64,000 nucleotides of DNA from assembly GCA_033032175.1 (NCBI GenBank), contig CM065311.1, positions 7,867,190 through 7,931,189 on the forward strand. The letters are read 5' to 3'. The notes beneath the pieces were generated by a model. That model did not search any database and was not told the origin of the DNA. It worked only from the letters and a program-made list of their open reading frames with translations. The first letter of the stretch is position 1. Each line of letters begins with the position of its first letter. Positions 12,601-24,199 of the stretch are shown here, piece after piece. The stretch is from Saturnia japonica (Eukaryota > Arthropoda > Insecta > Lepidoptera > Saturniidae). A program made the position numbers and the translations under genes.

Positions 12601-15600
12601 CACATGGATTGAAATTAAATAACTTAGTCAAACATAATTCAATGGCGAAATTAGTTATCCAAAATAGACCAGATGGCAAAGGGTCGTTCATGACAGTTAG
12701 CACAGCAGTGAAAGGATTGAAATCACTCACTAAAGAATCGAAACGTCTTTTAGATGGATATCAGCATTTATTCTATGAACTACAAACAAATCCAACTTAT
12801 TTATCAAAACTTCTATTCTGTATACCTCAAAATAAAACCAATTTCTTTTTACAAAATGTTGTATTGTGTTTGTATAATTTTGGCGCGTATGCACGCGATG
12901 AGTATTTATTATTAAAATTGTTTAGATTCACCCTAGAAGAAGAAATTAGCTGTAAAGTTGTAAAACCTTTTGATATTATAGCTTCAACTCCTTTAGTATT
13001 AAAGATGGCTGTAGGATTATCGAGACAGTTGTCTGGATTAAATAGTTTGCAGACTATTATTGGTCCTCTCGTTGAAATGATGTTGAAAGATAAAGATCTG
13101 AATATTGAAACGGGACCTGTAGAGATTTATAAAGCATGGCGAAATGAAACTGAAATGAAAACGGGGAAAATATCGTAAGTAGAGAATTTTGCATTAATTA
13201 TTGCAACACAATCATTCAATCTTGCAAATAATATATTCAATAACGTCCATATTTTTATTGTTTAGAATATTACCGTACACTGTTACTCAAGAAGAGGCGC
13301 TAACCTATTCAGAAGTAACAACGAGACTGGAAATTGCATTAAATCAATTAAAGACTATAGTTACAATGTTTTTGGATAAAATTACAAATTCCACAGAACT
13401 TTTACCTTTTTGCATTACGTATATGGCTCGTGTTTTACATAGAGCACTAACGACGAAATTTCCTAACACTCCTGAGAAAGATATTTTGAAGGTAAGAAAC
13501 ATGTTTTCAATTCTATAATGTAGTTTTCTGCTTGTATTGTTGTACAACATTGTAAAAATATGATAGGATTTTTTAAGTATATTAAATTTATAGGTGATTG
13601 GAAACTTAGTTTATTATCAATTTCTAAATGCGGCAATTGTCGCACCCGACGCTTTCCATATAATTGATCTTCCAAATGGTTTGGGACTTACAACTGACCA
13701 AAGAAAAAATCTCGCTTCAGTTGCAAAAATCTTACATTTCGCAGCAGCTAAAAAAGGGGTAAGTACGATTTACTCATTAACTTTAAACTAGTCCTGCAAG
13801 GATACAAGGTTAACTCATTTCACAAAGTCTTTTCCTTACAAAACATGTTACACTAAGTAACATCGACAATTTTTTCAGTTCATTTATCTTTTGTCCTAAC
13901 AGTTCTATGAAATCATGTTATATCTTGGAGTTAAATGCGCTGTGCTAGGTTCCGACACCTTCGTCACACTTGGACTTTGCACTACTATCTAAGATGCCTC
14001 TTTTTTTATTTTAACTTTATCAGTAAATATTGAGTACCTTCAAGCGCAACACATCAGTGATTTTTTTATAATAAAAATCAGTTTTTAAGTGTCATAATTC
14101 TCTTACATTTTCTTCTTCCTAACTTGGCAACTAGTCCTCTTTATTGAAGACTATTACGGCCATTATCAAGTGAATATAGAATGTCGTGCCCTATGATGAT
14201 TTCTGTATTCCAACAAGATGGTGGCTCCCTTGTAATGGAACTTTCTAGGGAGTTTTCGTGGCATCTCAGAATTCATGAACCATGTTGTTATTTCCAATCC
14301 ACTTCACTTGTGCACAAAATAACCAAGCTTTATTAAGCAAAATCACACCTGTATTACACAATACAGGATAAAAAAACACAAATTTATGAATAAAAAACAA
14401 AAACCAGCGTGTGACTGTTCGAGATACCTCAAAAAACTCGAGTGTATTAATGAATAATATATTTTTGCTACTTCTTAATGCATAAATGTTTATTTAAAAA
14501 ATTGTGGTTTCTTTACTCATTTTACTCATTAAAAATTTCGGTTTTTATTACCCTTTGGTAATTGTTGCAACATATAATTGTATATAATTGAATGCTGAAT
14601 TTATTATGTTTAAGTTTGGAGAAGAATCCAATCATCTTCGGTGCTTAAATCCGTTCATTGTCGAATGTAATGAAAAAATGAAAGAGTTATTTCGCCGGTG
14701 TTGTCGTGGACCAACGCTTGAAGAGTACTTTGCTGTTGACGAATATACTGAAGCAACATTATTACATCATCCACATATTTATATTACTGTACAGGTAATT
14801 TTTTAAGTGTTACAATACCAATTACCTTTATATACTGGCTTTTTATAGATAACTTGTTAACTTTTTGAGGTCATTGCTAGCAAAGAAACGATATACTTAT
14901 GCCCGTTTTCACCAACGTAACCTTAACACGCCGCTAACTAAGGAATCCGTAAGCTAAAGTGTTTCCTAAATCGGCTATCTAACTTATTTCGTTTTCACCC
15001 CGCTAAGTGCTACTTACTTAGGAAACATTTAGTTAAGTGTCAAGCTAGTGTTATTGTCATTTTTTTTTATCAACCCAACGTTTTGACACACCGAAAATTT
15101 ACCAATAAAAACTTTTATGAATTTATTCATAAGTGATTAGAATATGTTATTTATTGAAATAAATAAAAATTAAATTCTTTTCATTAGTAAGCGGACCACT
15201 TGAGAACACTGGGACCGATATGTCGATATGCCGATATGTAATGATATGTAGTAAATATATGGCTGTGATTAAAACTTCGAGTTTATATTAATATCCCAGA
15301 TTCATTTCTTCTTCCAAAGCTTCCAAGAACTGAAATTGGACTTCCATTTTACGACACTTGAAAACGATTTAATAAAAACTGTTTTATTTTAAACGTCAAT
15401 TAGCACTAAGGAGTCTAATTTATGTTCCTTAAAATGTAGGTAAGCCTTAAGGTCTTAGGTGTTCGCTTAGACGTAGGTGAAAATGAAATCTCCCTAAGTG
15501 GTCACTTAAATGTACTTTAAGTGTTCCTTAAAATTAGGGGTTAAACAGGCATTAATATACCTAAATCGTTTCTATTTTCATTACGTTTTATATTGCATAG

Positions 15601-18600
15601 CTTTGATGGTACCAACCTGTAAAAAAATTGTTCCTACTTTTGATTTCGTTTTGCTGGTTATTTTCGTGTTTCGTGTAATTTTAAGTTAGTACATTTTGAA
15701 GTCGATTTTTTTTAATTACTTTTTTTCAATGTATGTACAGTACTACACAGGCATGATAATTTTAGAATTTTCTGCTTATTAATAACTTTTTAATGTTTTA
15801 GGAAATTGTAGATACTCATGCACTTCTTGTTGAATACCAAGACATTATAGCACCCGATCCCAGAGATCGGCTTAATGAATTGTTGGACGATTTGGGTGAA
15901 GTTCCTTCCATCGCTCATCTCGTTTCTCGAGATATCAATATAGTAAGTATATATTAATATACTGTTAAAACTGATTAATGACGATGATATGAAGGTATTA
16001 GTTGTGGTCGAATATAATATAACACGCTGTACCTACCTACCTAGAAATACATAGATCTAGCTTTCAAGTGTTGCCATTATGACACACCAATTGGTATTTG
16101 CCGATAAGTATTGCAAAATACCAGGGTGTTATGGGATTCCATAAACCGAAACTTTTAGATATCCGAAGTAAAAAAATCCCGTATAAATGTTTCGAATAAT
16201 TTCGGTAATGAATGGAGTCGAATACCAAAAAAATATTTTAAATTTAAATGATAATTATTTACTTAAACAATTAATAAAATTGAAGTGTTTGTTTGTAATG
16301 TCAAAATAACAGTTTTTTACTAAATGCATATGAAAGTATATACGATACATATAACAAAACACCTATTTTTATAATTTTTGTCTGTCTGTCTGTCTGTTTG
16401 TTCCGGGTAATCTCCGAAACGGTTGAACCGATTTTGGTAGATATAGCTGATGTTATAAGGGCTACTTTTATATTATAAAAAAAAAAATTGGGTTGCACGT
16501 AATAAAAAAAAGCTGGTAATGGTGAATCAATTCGCGCGGTTAAATGGCTTACGCTGAGTAAACAAGAGATATATCAAATTAATGTGCTACATAATTTTAG
16601 ACATTAAAAAGACCTACAAAAAGTCATCGAGTGCATATGTCCATCATCTAAGTATCACCTACAATAAGAATATAACCGGGAACGAGAATAGCACGATTCA
16701 CGTGTATGCCCGTTCGATGGCATTATGTAGTCCACGCGAACGAAGTCGCAGGCACAGCTAGTCTAAAATAAAGTTAATATTATTCACAAATGTTCTAATA
16801 CTTATTCTTCCTAAATACAAATTATTGAAAAATGTAATATCCATAACCGAAACCGATTAAATACTGTTAAGATATCGAGATCAGAAATCTCACAACCATA
16901 AAACGTACACGATATTATTAGATTTACAATTTATTTTTTGTAGTCAAGAGATACTACGGAAGAAAATGCGAGACTAGAAGTGTGTTTGGCTCTTGTAAAC
17001 AAATTTCAGGCACCTTCTGATGACATGACAGATTTAAATAAACTTTTCATAAAAACCAAAGAATTATGTGTTGCCGTAATTCCTTTTTTGAATGGTAAGA
17101 TTTGAAAACTTTTTTATTAGTGTTTACCATTTTTATGTGACTGGTTTTTATAGGCTATAAGCGTGTAAAAAAAACTTGTTTCACGAAATTTGGTGAAAAC
17201 TTGCCTTTTTATGTCCCAAACACACTGTAATTTTTTTGCTTTAAATTATTTATTTTTCACGTCATTTTGACTTAATATCGAAAAAGCACCCTAATTTTCA
17301 ATCGAAAATTCTTACGTCAATAATCAGCTTTTTTTAAAAAGTCGGTGGGCTTCTTTTTCGTTGAAATCTGTACTTTTTTATGGTATATAAAAAAACATTA
17401 CTATAGTGAAAGTTCTCAGAAAATGCAAAGAATCGTGAGAATTTTCAATTGAAAATTAGGGTGCTTTTATGATATTAAGTCAAAATAAGGTGAAAAATAA
17501 ATATTTTAAATCAAAAAATTACGGTGTTTGGGACATAAAAAGGTAAGTTTTCACGAAATTTCGATTTTTTTTTTTGTTAAAGATAAAAATAAAAAACCAA
17601 AAACTTGATTATTTTAATTTTTCACACATCTTTGAGGTAATGGGAAAATTGTGTAAATACAAAAGTTGTAGTAGATCTTTTTATTACCTACAACTTTGCC
17701 ATTTAACTTTTTCCATAGGACTTGTAGTTTTGCCGGAAATCAAGATAAACCGTTTTTACCCTTAAAAACTCACCCCCTTTCACTTCCCGACCTCAGATCG
17801 CCCGTAAATTATTTTTCCTTTCATTTTTGTTATATTCTCTTCCTTTTCCAATAGGTTTCATCCTACTAGTTTTTAAAATTATCGACCCTGGTGTATCACG
17901 CAACACGCCACCTATGTTACATAATATAGGGTCAAAAACATAAGTTAATGTAAAACAATTTGTTTTATAGGCGAGCATCTCTTAGAAGCACTCGTCATTG
18001 GAACTACGAAAGAGCAACAAGAACAGTATTCCAGAAAAATACAAAAACGAATTTATTCAGGACAAGCGAGACAGGACGAAGCGATGACGTTACGCGAACA
18101 CATAGCGAAGTTGCGCAAGAATCTACAAATGTTAGAAGAAGAAGGTTATGTGACAAGAGAAGATGGTTATCAAGCTCTAGTATCTTCAATAGCTTTAGAT
18201 TTATGTAATAAAGGGAAATATAGGCAGGCACAAAGAAGAGCACTGGCGACACTAACTCGTACGAAACAAAGTTTACAGGAGAAAACAAAATATTATGAAG
18301 AGAAGTGTAAATCTTATGATCAGTACATAAAATCATGTTTGGCAAATCTTCACACTGGCAAAAGGTTCGTAAAACGCAGTTTCACACAGTGAATATTGTA
18401 ATCATGAGATTGTTGAGTAATTAACATGCAAATTTTTAACAGGAGTGTCCATGCTTGTTTGAGAAGATCAGGAAAAGATGTTCAAAAGTTGAAATCTAAA
18501 CTGACTATAAAGTATTCAGGAGCAAAATTGTTGGAGAAAGGTGTCCTCTTAGAGATTGACGGCCTATCAGCTTCACAGTTCAAAAATGTCCTCTTTGAAA

Positions 18601-18803
18601 TCGCACCTACAAACCATAATGGTGTATTCACTATAAAGGGAAAGTTTATGGGTGTAGAAATGGAATCCATAGAAGTAGATATTCAAGATTTATTACAAAA
18701 ACAATATGAAGGTTGTGCTATAATTGATTTGTTCGGTAAAGCGAAAATTAATGTTAATCTCTTGATATTTTTGTTAAATAGTAAGTTTTATGGTAAGTCG
18801 TAG
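6668..18803 (+). CDS. IQGAP: IQGAP-family Ras GTPase-activating-like scaffold protein, 14 coding exons
   Basis: Coding exons: 6668-6752, 6882-7135, 7462-7539, 9488-9632, 9813-10892, 10970-11805, 12312-13174, 13266-13491, 13594-13758, 14615-14794, 15802-15942, 16944-17094, 17971-18364 and 18443-18803 (TAG stop). All junctions are GT-AG, phases agree, and the sum is 4959 nt (1652 residues), close to the roughly 1650 of vertebrate IQGAP1. Domain order is as in the family: calponin-homology (about 40-155, with YEYLCRLEEAKTWMEACL), the long repeat region (about 200-680), a WW domain (about 683-715), at least three IQ motifs (about 749, 781 and 830), a GAP-related domain (about 985-1330, with AIVAPDAF and LLDDLGEVPS) and the RasGAP C-terminal domain (about 1420-1652, ending LLIFLLNSKFYGKS). 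IQGAPs bind actin, calmodulin and Cdc42/Rac and organise cortical cytoskeleton and adhesion; the GAP-like domain is generally inactive. Exon 1 is short and was chosen from its phase and the GTAGGT donor, so it is the least certain part. Confidence 0.93.
8161..9386 (+). mobile_element. Mariner transposon, degenerate, in IQGAP intron 3
   Basis: It starts with the lepidopteran mariner terminus TTAGGTCCTTACATATGAAA next to a TA and ends about 1.23 kb later with a decayed inverted terminus (TTCATATTTAAGTACCTA). The inside encodes transposase pieces in several frames: RFLRFWFQRFNSGNF near 8450, the helix-turn-helix region at 8535-8765, and the catalytic-region frame 8898-9239 (LLLQDNTRPHSSRQ...). 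Frameshifts and stops separate them, so it is a dead copy. Confidence 0.87.
14110..14440 (-). mobile_element. 328-bp SINE-like retroposon copy in IQGAP intron 9
   Basis: Reverse-oriented copy of the family at 6016-6343. It starts with the complement of the tail (CTTCTTCCTAACTTGGCAAC) and ends near AAAAAACTCGAG. It is more diverged than the copy at 6016 and has no clear TSD. Confidence 0.7.
14900..15551. mobile_element. PIF/Harbinger-like MITE in IQGAP intron 10
   Basis: A 652-bp element with inverted ends (TGCCCGTTTTCACC... and ...GGGGTTAAACAGGCA) and a 3-bp direct repeat TTA on each side (14897-14899, 15552-15554), the target preference of Harbinger-type transposons. The subterminal parts are full of CTAAGT/ACTTAG motifs in both orientations. 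No transposase frame is present, so it would be non-autonomous. Confidence 0.6.
16300..16765 (-). repeat. Dispersed LINE/SINE-like repeat copy in IQGAP intron 11
   Basis: Reverse copy of the GTGCCCGTGGCTTCG family: a (TGTC)n run and GGGTAATCTCCGAAACGGTT at the left, GTCCACGCGAACGAAGTCGC and GCACAGCTAG at the right. Confidence 0.6.
17183..17566. repeat. Long inverted repeat (foldback) in IQGAP intron 12
   Basis: The arm at about 17183-17322 (CGAAATTTGGTGAAAACTTG ... AAGCACCCTAATTTTCAAT) is repeated in reverse complement at about 17425-17566, with roughly 85-90% match by eye and a loop of about 100 bp. In the intron RNA this would fold into a hairpin of about 140 bp. It resembles a foldback MITE. 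Confidence 0.75.
17889..17947 (-). mobile_element. Fragment of the 328-bp SINE-like family
   Basis: CACGCAACACGCCACCTATG through ATAGGGTCAAAAACATAAGT matches the middle of the family in reverse. It lies just before IQGAP exon 13. Confidence 0.5.
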
Positions 18804-20990
18804 TTTAAGTTTTCATAGTTATAGAAATGAGGCCAGGAGAAACAGTGTAGCCTATCTGTTTTTTTGTTTTTTTTTTTTTTTCGATAATTTGACCTATTAA
18901 CATAATCATAACCTAAGAGTAATGTGCTTTTATTTATAAAACCAGCTGCTCCATGCTACCATCTATGTTACTAACACGTAAATAAATTTATTCCATTCTG
19001 GTTTTGTAAAAGCACATTTTTACAATATGAATATGTTATTAGGTCAATTTATCGAAAAAAGCAGATATGCCACTGGTTCACATGGCCTGAAATTATACTA
19101 TTGATAATAATATTATAATGACAATTTCAATTTAGTGACGAATGTTAACAAAAATGCTTTAATTACTCGCGTTTAAATAATGATATACAAAAAGCATAAA
19201 ATAATTTAAAGTTTTTAAACAAATCAATTTTAACAACTGTGAACTCAACATGGATTTTTTTTATTGTCACTATTTTAACGACTCGAAGATCGCTTACAAA
19301 ATGATTGTTTATCAATAATGTGCCGATGAATAGTTCAAAATTATTAATGAAGTATTATTATACCAAATATTTAATTATGTTGTGTTTAGTCTTAACGCTT
19401 GTGACAATTTTTATCTGTATGTTTTGCCTATCCTAAATAATTATTTTGTTGAGGAAAATCATTTTTTTATTTATAAAAATGTTATATGTGTGGGTGGCCA
19501 GTATATGTAATTGATTAAACTAGGTAGTCACTTTTTATTTCTACCCCAAGGACTTGATTATATTACGTCATATTTAAATTAAAATACAAACAAATGTACT
19601 TAGAAAACTTAAATGATTTTCCTCGGTGATTTAGATTGTTTTAATTATTCTAGGTTACTCTGATGTGGTCTTTGTTGATAAGGTTATAATGATATTGTTG
19701 GTATTCCAGCTAATAAAAATGATCTTAATACTTTATTCGATTTTTCCACTTTTCCACACTTTTGACATCAAAATGAAAATATTTTAAATTCTAATACTTA
19801 TTTATAATTTTAATGGTTCTTTGGAATTGTAAATGTAGCATAGCGTATTATATGTACTACATTTTGTGTCATGGTGGAATTCATTTTGAAGTTTGTTTTT
19901 ATTCAATTGCGAGAGTCAAACTCCCGCGTGTCTATTTTATGTATAGTTCCCTAGAAATAATATTTTAAAAATTACGGCTTTTTTATCCGCATATATCATT
20001 AAAAAATCAAATCTTATAAAATATAAATGTAACATCAAATCAACACAAATGGTAGATAAAACCATTGCTTACGAATATTTTAGAGCAATTATGAAATTAA
20101 GTTCAAAATTAGTGATGTAACGAGTTGGTTGTTTTTGGCTCAAGCTACTTACTTGAGCTCATATGACTGGTGAGTCGAGTCGCCAATCGGGTTGACTCGA
20201 TTCGTTGTCTTGTCTCCTTTATAGTGAGAGAGGGAGCTCGACGCCCCAACTCGAAGCTCATAGATAATAATTAATGATGTATGTAGAATTGCTGATTTGA
20301 TATGGCTACCTAATCGAGTCAACACGAGTTGCAAATCGACTACAATGTACAAACAAACAAAGAAAGTTTCTTTGCTTGTAGCCGGAGCCGCTTCGCTACA
20401 TACAAGTGGTAAAAATTAACAACAAAACACAATTTGCATATCACTTTTTTGTTTTCATTGTTTTGAGTGAAGAACTCCCACGCCACACTTTTTTTATTTG
20501 GTGCCATTATATTTCATAAACTGATATTTGACAGAGTTGATTCGAGTTCTTAAAAACAACCTGATTTGACTCGAATGAAATAACTCGACTCAGCCATCAC
20601 TATTCAAAATTAATCTTTATAACAAAAAGCATCTTCATAGAAAAAAATTAACATCACTTTCTACATTTTAAAAAACGTCGGGCGTCACGGGGCGCCGCTC
20701 CATGCAGATTTCAAACATTTTAGTGAATATTTAAAAAAAAACAACGAATATACATCGGATGACCCGAAACATGAAAAACCAAAAGAAAGTCACTGTGAAG
20801 ATATTTATTTTATTACTGTGTGTAGGTATGATAGTCGCGATCCCTACCAACCGCTTTTAATCTATCCCTATTTGTACATAAAACCTTGAAATAATCTAGT
20901 CTGTATATTAAAACTAACGAACTCGGCTCCACACCGCCAACGTTGAAACCAAAGCGTCGCCACGTCGACAGTAAGTAGCTCTCAGTAGAA
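18804..20990. other. Intergenic AT-rich region
   Basis: No gene seen. The stretch 20115-20600 is rich in ACTCGA/TCGAGT motifs in both orientations, suggesting a decayed repeat. The rest shows nothing I can name. Confidence 0.5.
18981..18986 (+). terminator. Candidate polyadenylation signal for IQGAP
   Basis: AATAAA about 180 nt after the IQGAP stop codon. It is the first canonical hexamer I see downstream, but in AT-rich DNA such hexamers are common. Confidence 0.35.
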
Positions 20991-20999
20991 GAGTAGTAT

Positions 21000-21322
21000 G
21001 GAGTTTTTGGCGGGATCTTGAAGTGACATGTTTTGATTTTTATTTTTAATTCAATAACTTAGGTTTTTGACCCTATATTATGTATATTGGTGGCGTTTTG
21101 CGTGATATAGTTTGGTTTTTGTGCATAAGTGAAGTGAATTATAAATATAAGCTGAAAGCATTCATTCTGAGATCCCACAAAATCTTCCTGAAAAGTTCTA
21201 ACATGGGAGCCACCATCTTGTTAGGATACTAAATCGTCTTATCACATGACACTAATTCATTCGATTATGGCAGTAATGGTCTTCATTATAGAGGACCGGT
21301 TGCCAAGTTAGGAAGAAGAAGG
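21000..21322 (+). mobile_element. 328-bp SINE-like retroposon copy
   Basis: Full-length copy beginning GGAGTTTTTGGCGGGATCTT and ending TTAGGAAGAAGAAG. It is flanked by an imperfect 9-bp direct repeat (GAGTAGTAT / GAGTATTAT), probably a decayed target-site duplication. Confidence 0.75.
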
Positions 21323-21363
21323 GAGTATTATATTCTTTGGTAAGTAGTTCGTATATTATTTAC

Positions 21364-21862
21364 TAGCTGGTACCCGCGACTTCGTCTGCATATTGTTGGA
21401 TATACATAGATAGATCTCGGAACACGACAAAGCAAAAAAAAATCATAGATGGGATTGTCACTATGTGTATGGTGGACGCGATCCCTATCACCCCGTTATA
21501 TTACTGTATAAGCACTGGCTGATTTAGGAACACGACGAAGCAAAAGAAAATAATACATGGGTTTATCACTGTTTCTATGGTACTGTCATTATATGCCAAT
21601 ATCAATCCGACACATTAACCGTCCCAATAAAACTTACAACTGTAAAAACAACAAACATACAAACTTTACATTTATTATATTTGTAGGATAACACTGGTTA
21701 AACTAGGACTTTTACCGGGATAAAAAGTACTCTATGTGTTATTCCAGGTCATAGACTATCTGTCTGCCAAATTTCATTCAAATCCGTTCAGCCGTTTTTG
21801 CATGATTGAGTAACAAACATCCAAACATACACACTTTCATATTTATTACATTATTAGGATGG
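21364..21862 (+). repeat. Dispersed repeat, second family (RTE-like tail)
   Basis: Starts TAGCTGGTACCCGCGACTTC and ends AAATCCGTTCAGCCGTTTTT...CATATTTATTACATTATTAG, the usual tail of lepidopteran RTE-type repeats. A related tail is at 41090-41280. Confidence 0.5.
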
Positions 21863-22384
21863 TTTTTAATGTTAACGACCGACGCGACGCGTCGCGACTG
21901 GGCGACGATGTCACGTTAGGCTTAAATGACATGCATCCAATAGCCTATCGCGATGTGCGTCAGACCACAAACTTATAATTTCGTAATTCCGCACTAAGAG
22001 TAGGTACTAAATTCTTTGTTCCGCACTTTGCGATACTGGATTTGCGTGTAAAGAATACGTCGCGTCGTTCACTATAAATTCAACTTTTATTGTTTATTGT
22101 TCCATTGAGCGCCTAGCTCGTCGACTTGTTGGCGATGAAGCACTGATGACGGCAAAAATGCTCAGTCTAGAACATCGATATGAGGTAGCCTGCCTCTCAG
22201 TGTTTTACAGGTTGCACTTTGGAGAGTGTGCTTAATAGGTAAGCGCGATACATCGTCCGCCTAATTTTTTTTACTTACCATCCGGTAAGATCGAGGCCAA
22301 GCGCATACCTGTATTGCATTAAAAAAAAATTAAAAACGTTCACTACTTCGACTACAGTATTCACTTTAAGTTTATTGTATAGTA

Positions 22385-22575
22385 ACCGACCAAATCCTGT
22401 CCCAAGCGAAAGTTGAATCAGAAAAAGGTACTGGTTTTTCGGAATTTGGATAATTTCTTGCAAGGAAAAAAGTTCAATTTCGATGAGGCTGCCCAAACCG
22501 CCTTCAAAATTTTTGTTGATTCTCGCTCCCACAATTAATAATAATAATAATGGTACATACTTCGACTGATTATAT
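22385..22575 (+). mobile_element. Internally deleted mariner remnant
   Basis: CCAAATCCTGTCCCAAGCGAAAGTTG...AAAAAGGTACTGG matches mid-mariner sequence (compare 8848-8890 and 63825-63870), then jumps to the end region (TTTCTTGCAAGG, GTTGATTCTCGCTCCCACAA, GGTACATACTTCGACTGATT). About 250 bp of transposase sequence is missing between the two parts. Confidence 0.7.
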
Positions 22576-22580
22576 GTATA

Positions 22581-23060
22581 ACTAGCTGTGCCCGTGGCTT
22601 CGCTCACGTGGACTACAGAATGCCGGCGCGAATCTTGCTCCCCGCTCCCGGCCATTTTAAAAACAAAAATGCTTATTGTGGGTGTACCTTAGAAGATAGA
22701 TATATACTCTCCCGAACTTTTTTGTAGATATTTTTAATGCCTGCAATTATGTAGTACATTAATTTGCTTTAACTCTTATGGTTTACTCAGCCTACGCCGT
22801 TTAAGCGCCCTAATTGATTCACCATGACCAGTTTTTTTTATTTGTGCGGAACCCTAATTCTTTTTCTAAAATAAAAGTAGCCTAAATTACTCCCTATATT
22901 ATCAGCTATCTGTCCCGTCAAAATTGGTCCAACCGTTTCAGAGATTACCCGGAACAAACAGAGAGACAAAAATTATAAAAATGTGCTTTTTATTATAGAT
23001 ACCTACTATCGTATATACTTTCATAAGCATTTAGTAAAAAAACTGATATTTCTCATTACA
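22581..23060 (+). repeat. Dispersed LINE/SINE-like repeat, GTGCCCGTGGCTTCG family
   Basis: It starts ACTAGCTGTGCCCGTGGCTT and carries the inner CCGTTTCAGAGATTACCCGG and AACAAACAGAGAGACAAAAA. Other copies: 16300-16765 (-), 34225-34540, 38288-38605, 48282-48440 and 49836-50335. Family assignment (RTE-like tail) is an inference. Confidence 0.6.
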
Positions 23061-23408
23061 AGCAGACACTTCGCGTTTACTATGGTATAATAAAAAATCT
23101 TCTCTTCTCGGAATTTGGTTTTCTATGTAGGAATAATATTATAATATTTTTTATTTTTTTATAATAGCTCTTCACGTTACGCTTAGAGGACCCATTGTTA
23201 TAAGATGGAGGGGGCACTCTTTAAACTTAAAAGTTAGTATTATAATTGTTATACACTGCGCAAAATAGTTCTGTAGGCGCGGGCCCGGGCGGTGCAGTTA
23301 ATTACTTGTATTACAATAAGTTTGAACACAAAATACAATATTAAATAAAAAAGCAACTCATTATTTCATTAAAAATAACGATATTTATGGTTGATTTGAG
23401 GGTCGTTT

Positions 23409-23739
23409 GGAGTTTTTGACGGGATCTTGAAGTGACATGTTGTGGTTTTTATTGTTATTTCAATAACTTAGGGTTTTGACCCCATATTAGTTAATATTGC
23501 TAACGTTTTGCGTCATTTAGGTTGGTTAATCTTCTTAAGATGTAAAGTGGATTATAAATATAAACTGGAAGTATACATTTTGAGGTGCCACAAAAACTCC
23601 ATATAAAGTTCTAACAAGAGAGCCACTATTTGGATTGTTGGGATCCAAATCGTTCTAATACAGAACACTATATTTACTTAATAATGGCAGTAATGGTTTT
23701 CAATAAAGAGGAATAGTTGCCACATTAGGAAAAAAAAAA
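23409..23739 (+). mobile_element. 328-bp SINE-like retroposon copy, diverged
   Basis: It starts GGAGTTTTTGACGGGATCTT and ends GCCACATTAGGAAAAAAAAA. It is the most diverged of the full-length copies and lies 120 bp from the oppositely oriented copy at 23858-24185, so the two could pair as a large hairpin. Confidence 0.72.
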
Positions 23740-23857
23740 GGGTGATTGACCAAATGTCACAAAAAAATGACGTAATTAGCAAAATTATACTGTAAATCAG
23801 CTGTAGATGGTAAAGTCATTTCGTGCATGTTTGTAATCTTATTCTTATACTATAGTT

Positions 23858-24185
23858 CTTCTTCTTCTTCCTAACTTGGCAACCGGTCCACTTTAATGAA
23901 GACCATTACTGCCATTATCGAGTGAATTATAATGTCATGTGTTATGTCGATTCAATATCCTAACAAGATAGTGGCTCCCTTGTTAGAACTTTCTATGAAG
24001 ATTTTGTGGGATCTCTGAATGAATGTCTTTGGCTTATATTTTTAATCCACTTCACTTATGCACAAAAACCAAACTATATCACGCAAAACACCGCCAATAT
24101 TACATTAAATAGGGTGAAAAGCCTAACATAATTATTTAAAAATAAAAACCACAACATATCACTTCAAGACCCCGCCAAGAACTCG
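23858..24185 (-). mobile_element. 328-bp SINE-like retroposon copy with perfect TSD
   Basis: Reverse copy, exactly 328 bp like the one at 6016-6343, between perfect 12-bp direct repeats TATACTATAGTT (23846-23857 and 24186-24197). Confidence 0.8.
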
Positions 24186-24199
24186 TATACTATAGTTGT

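Noticed and set aside
22275..22655. 126-codon - strand frame
   Set aside because: It covers the mariner remnant and the start of a dispersed repeat in antisense.
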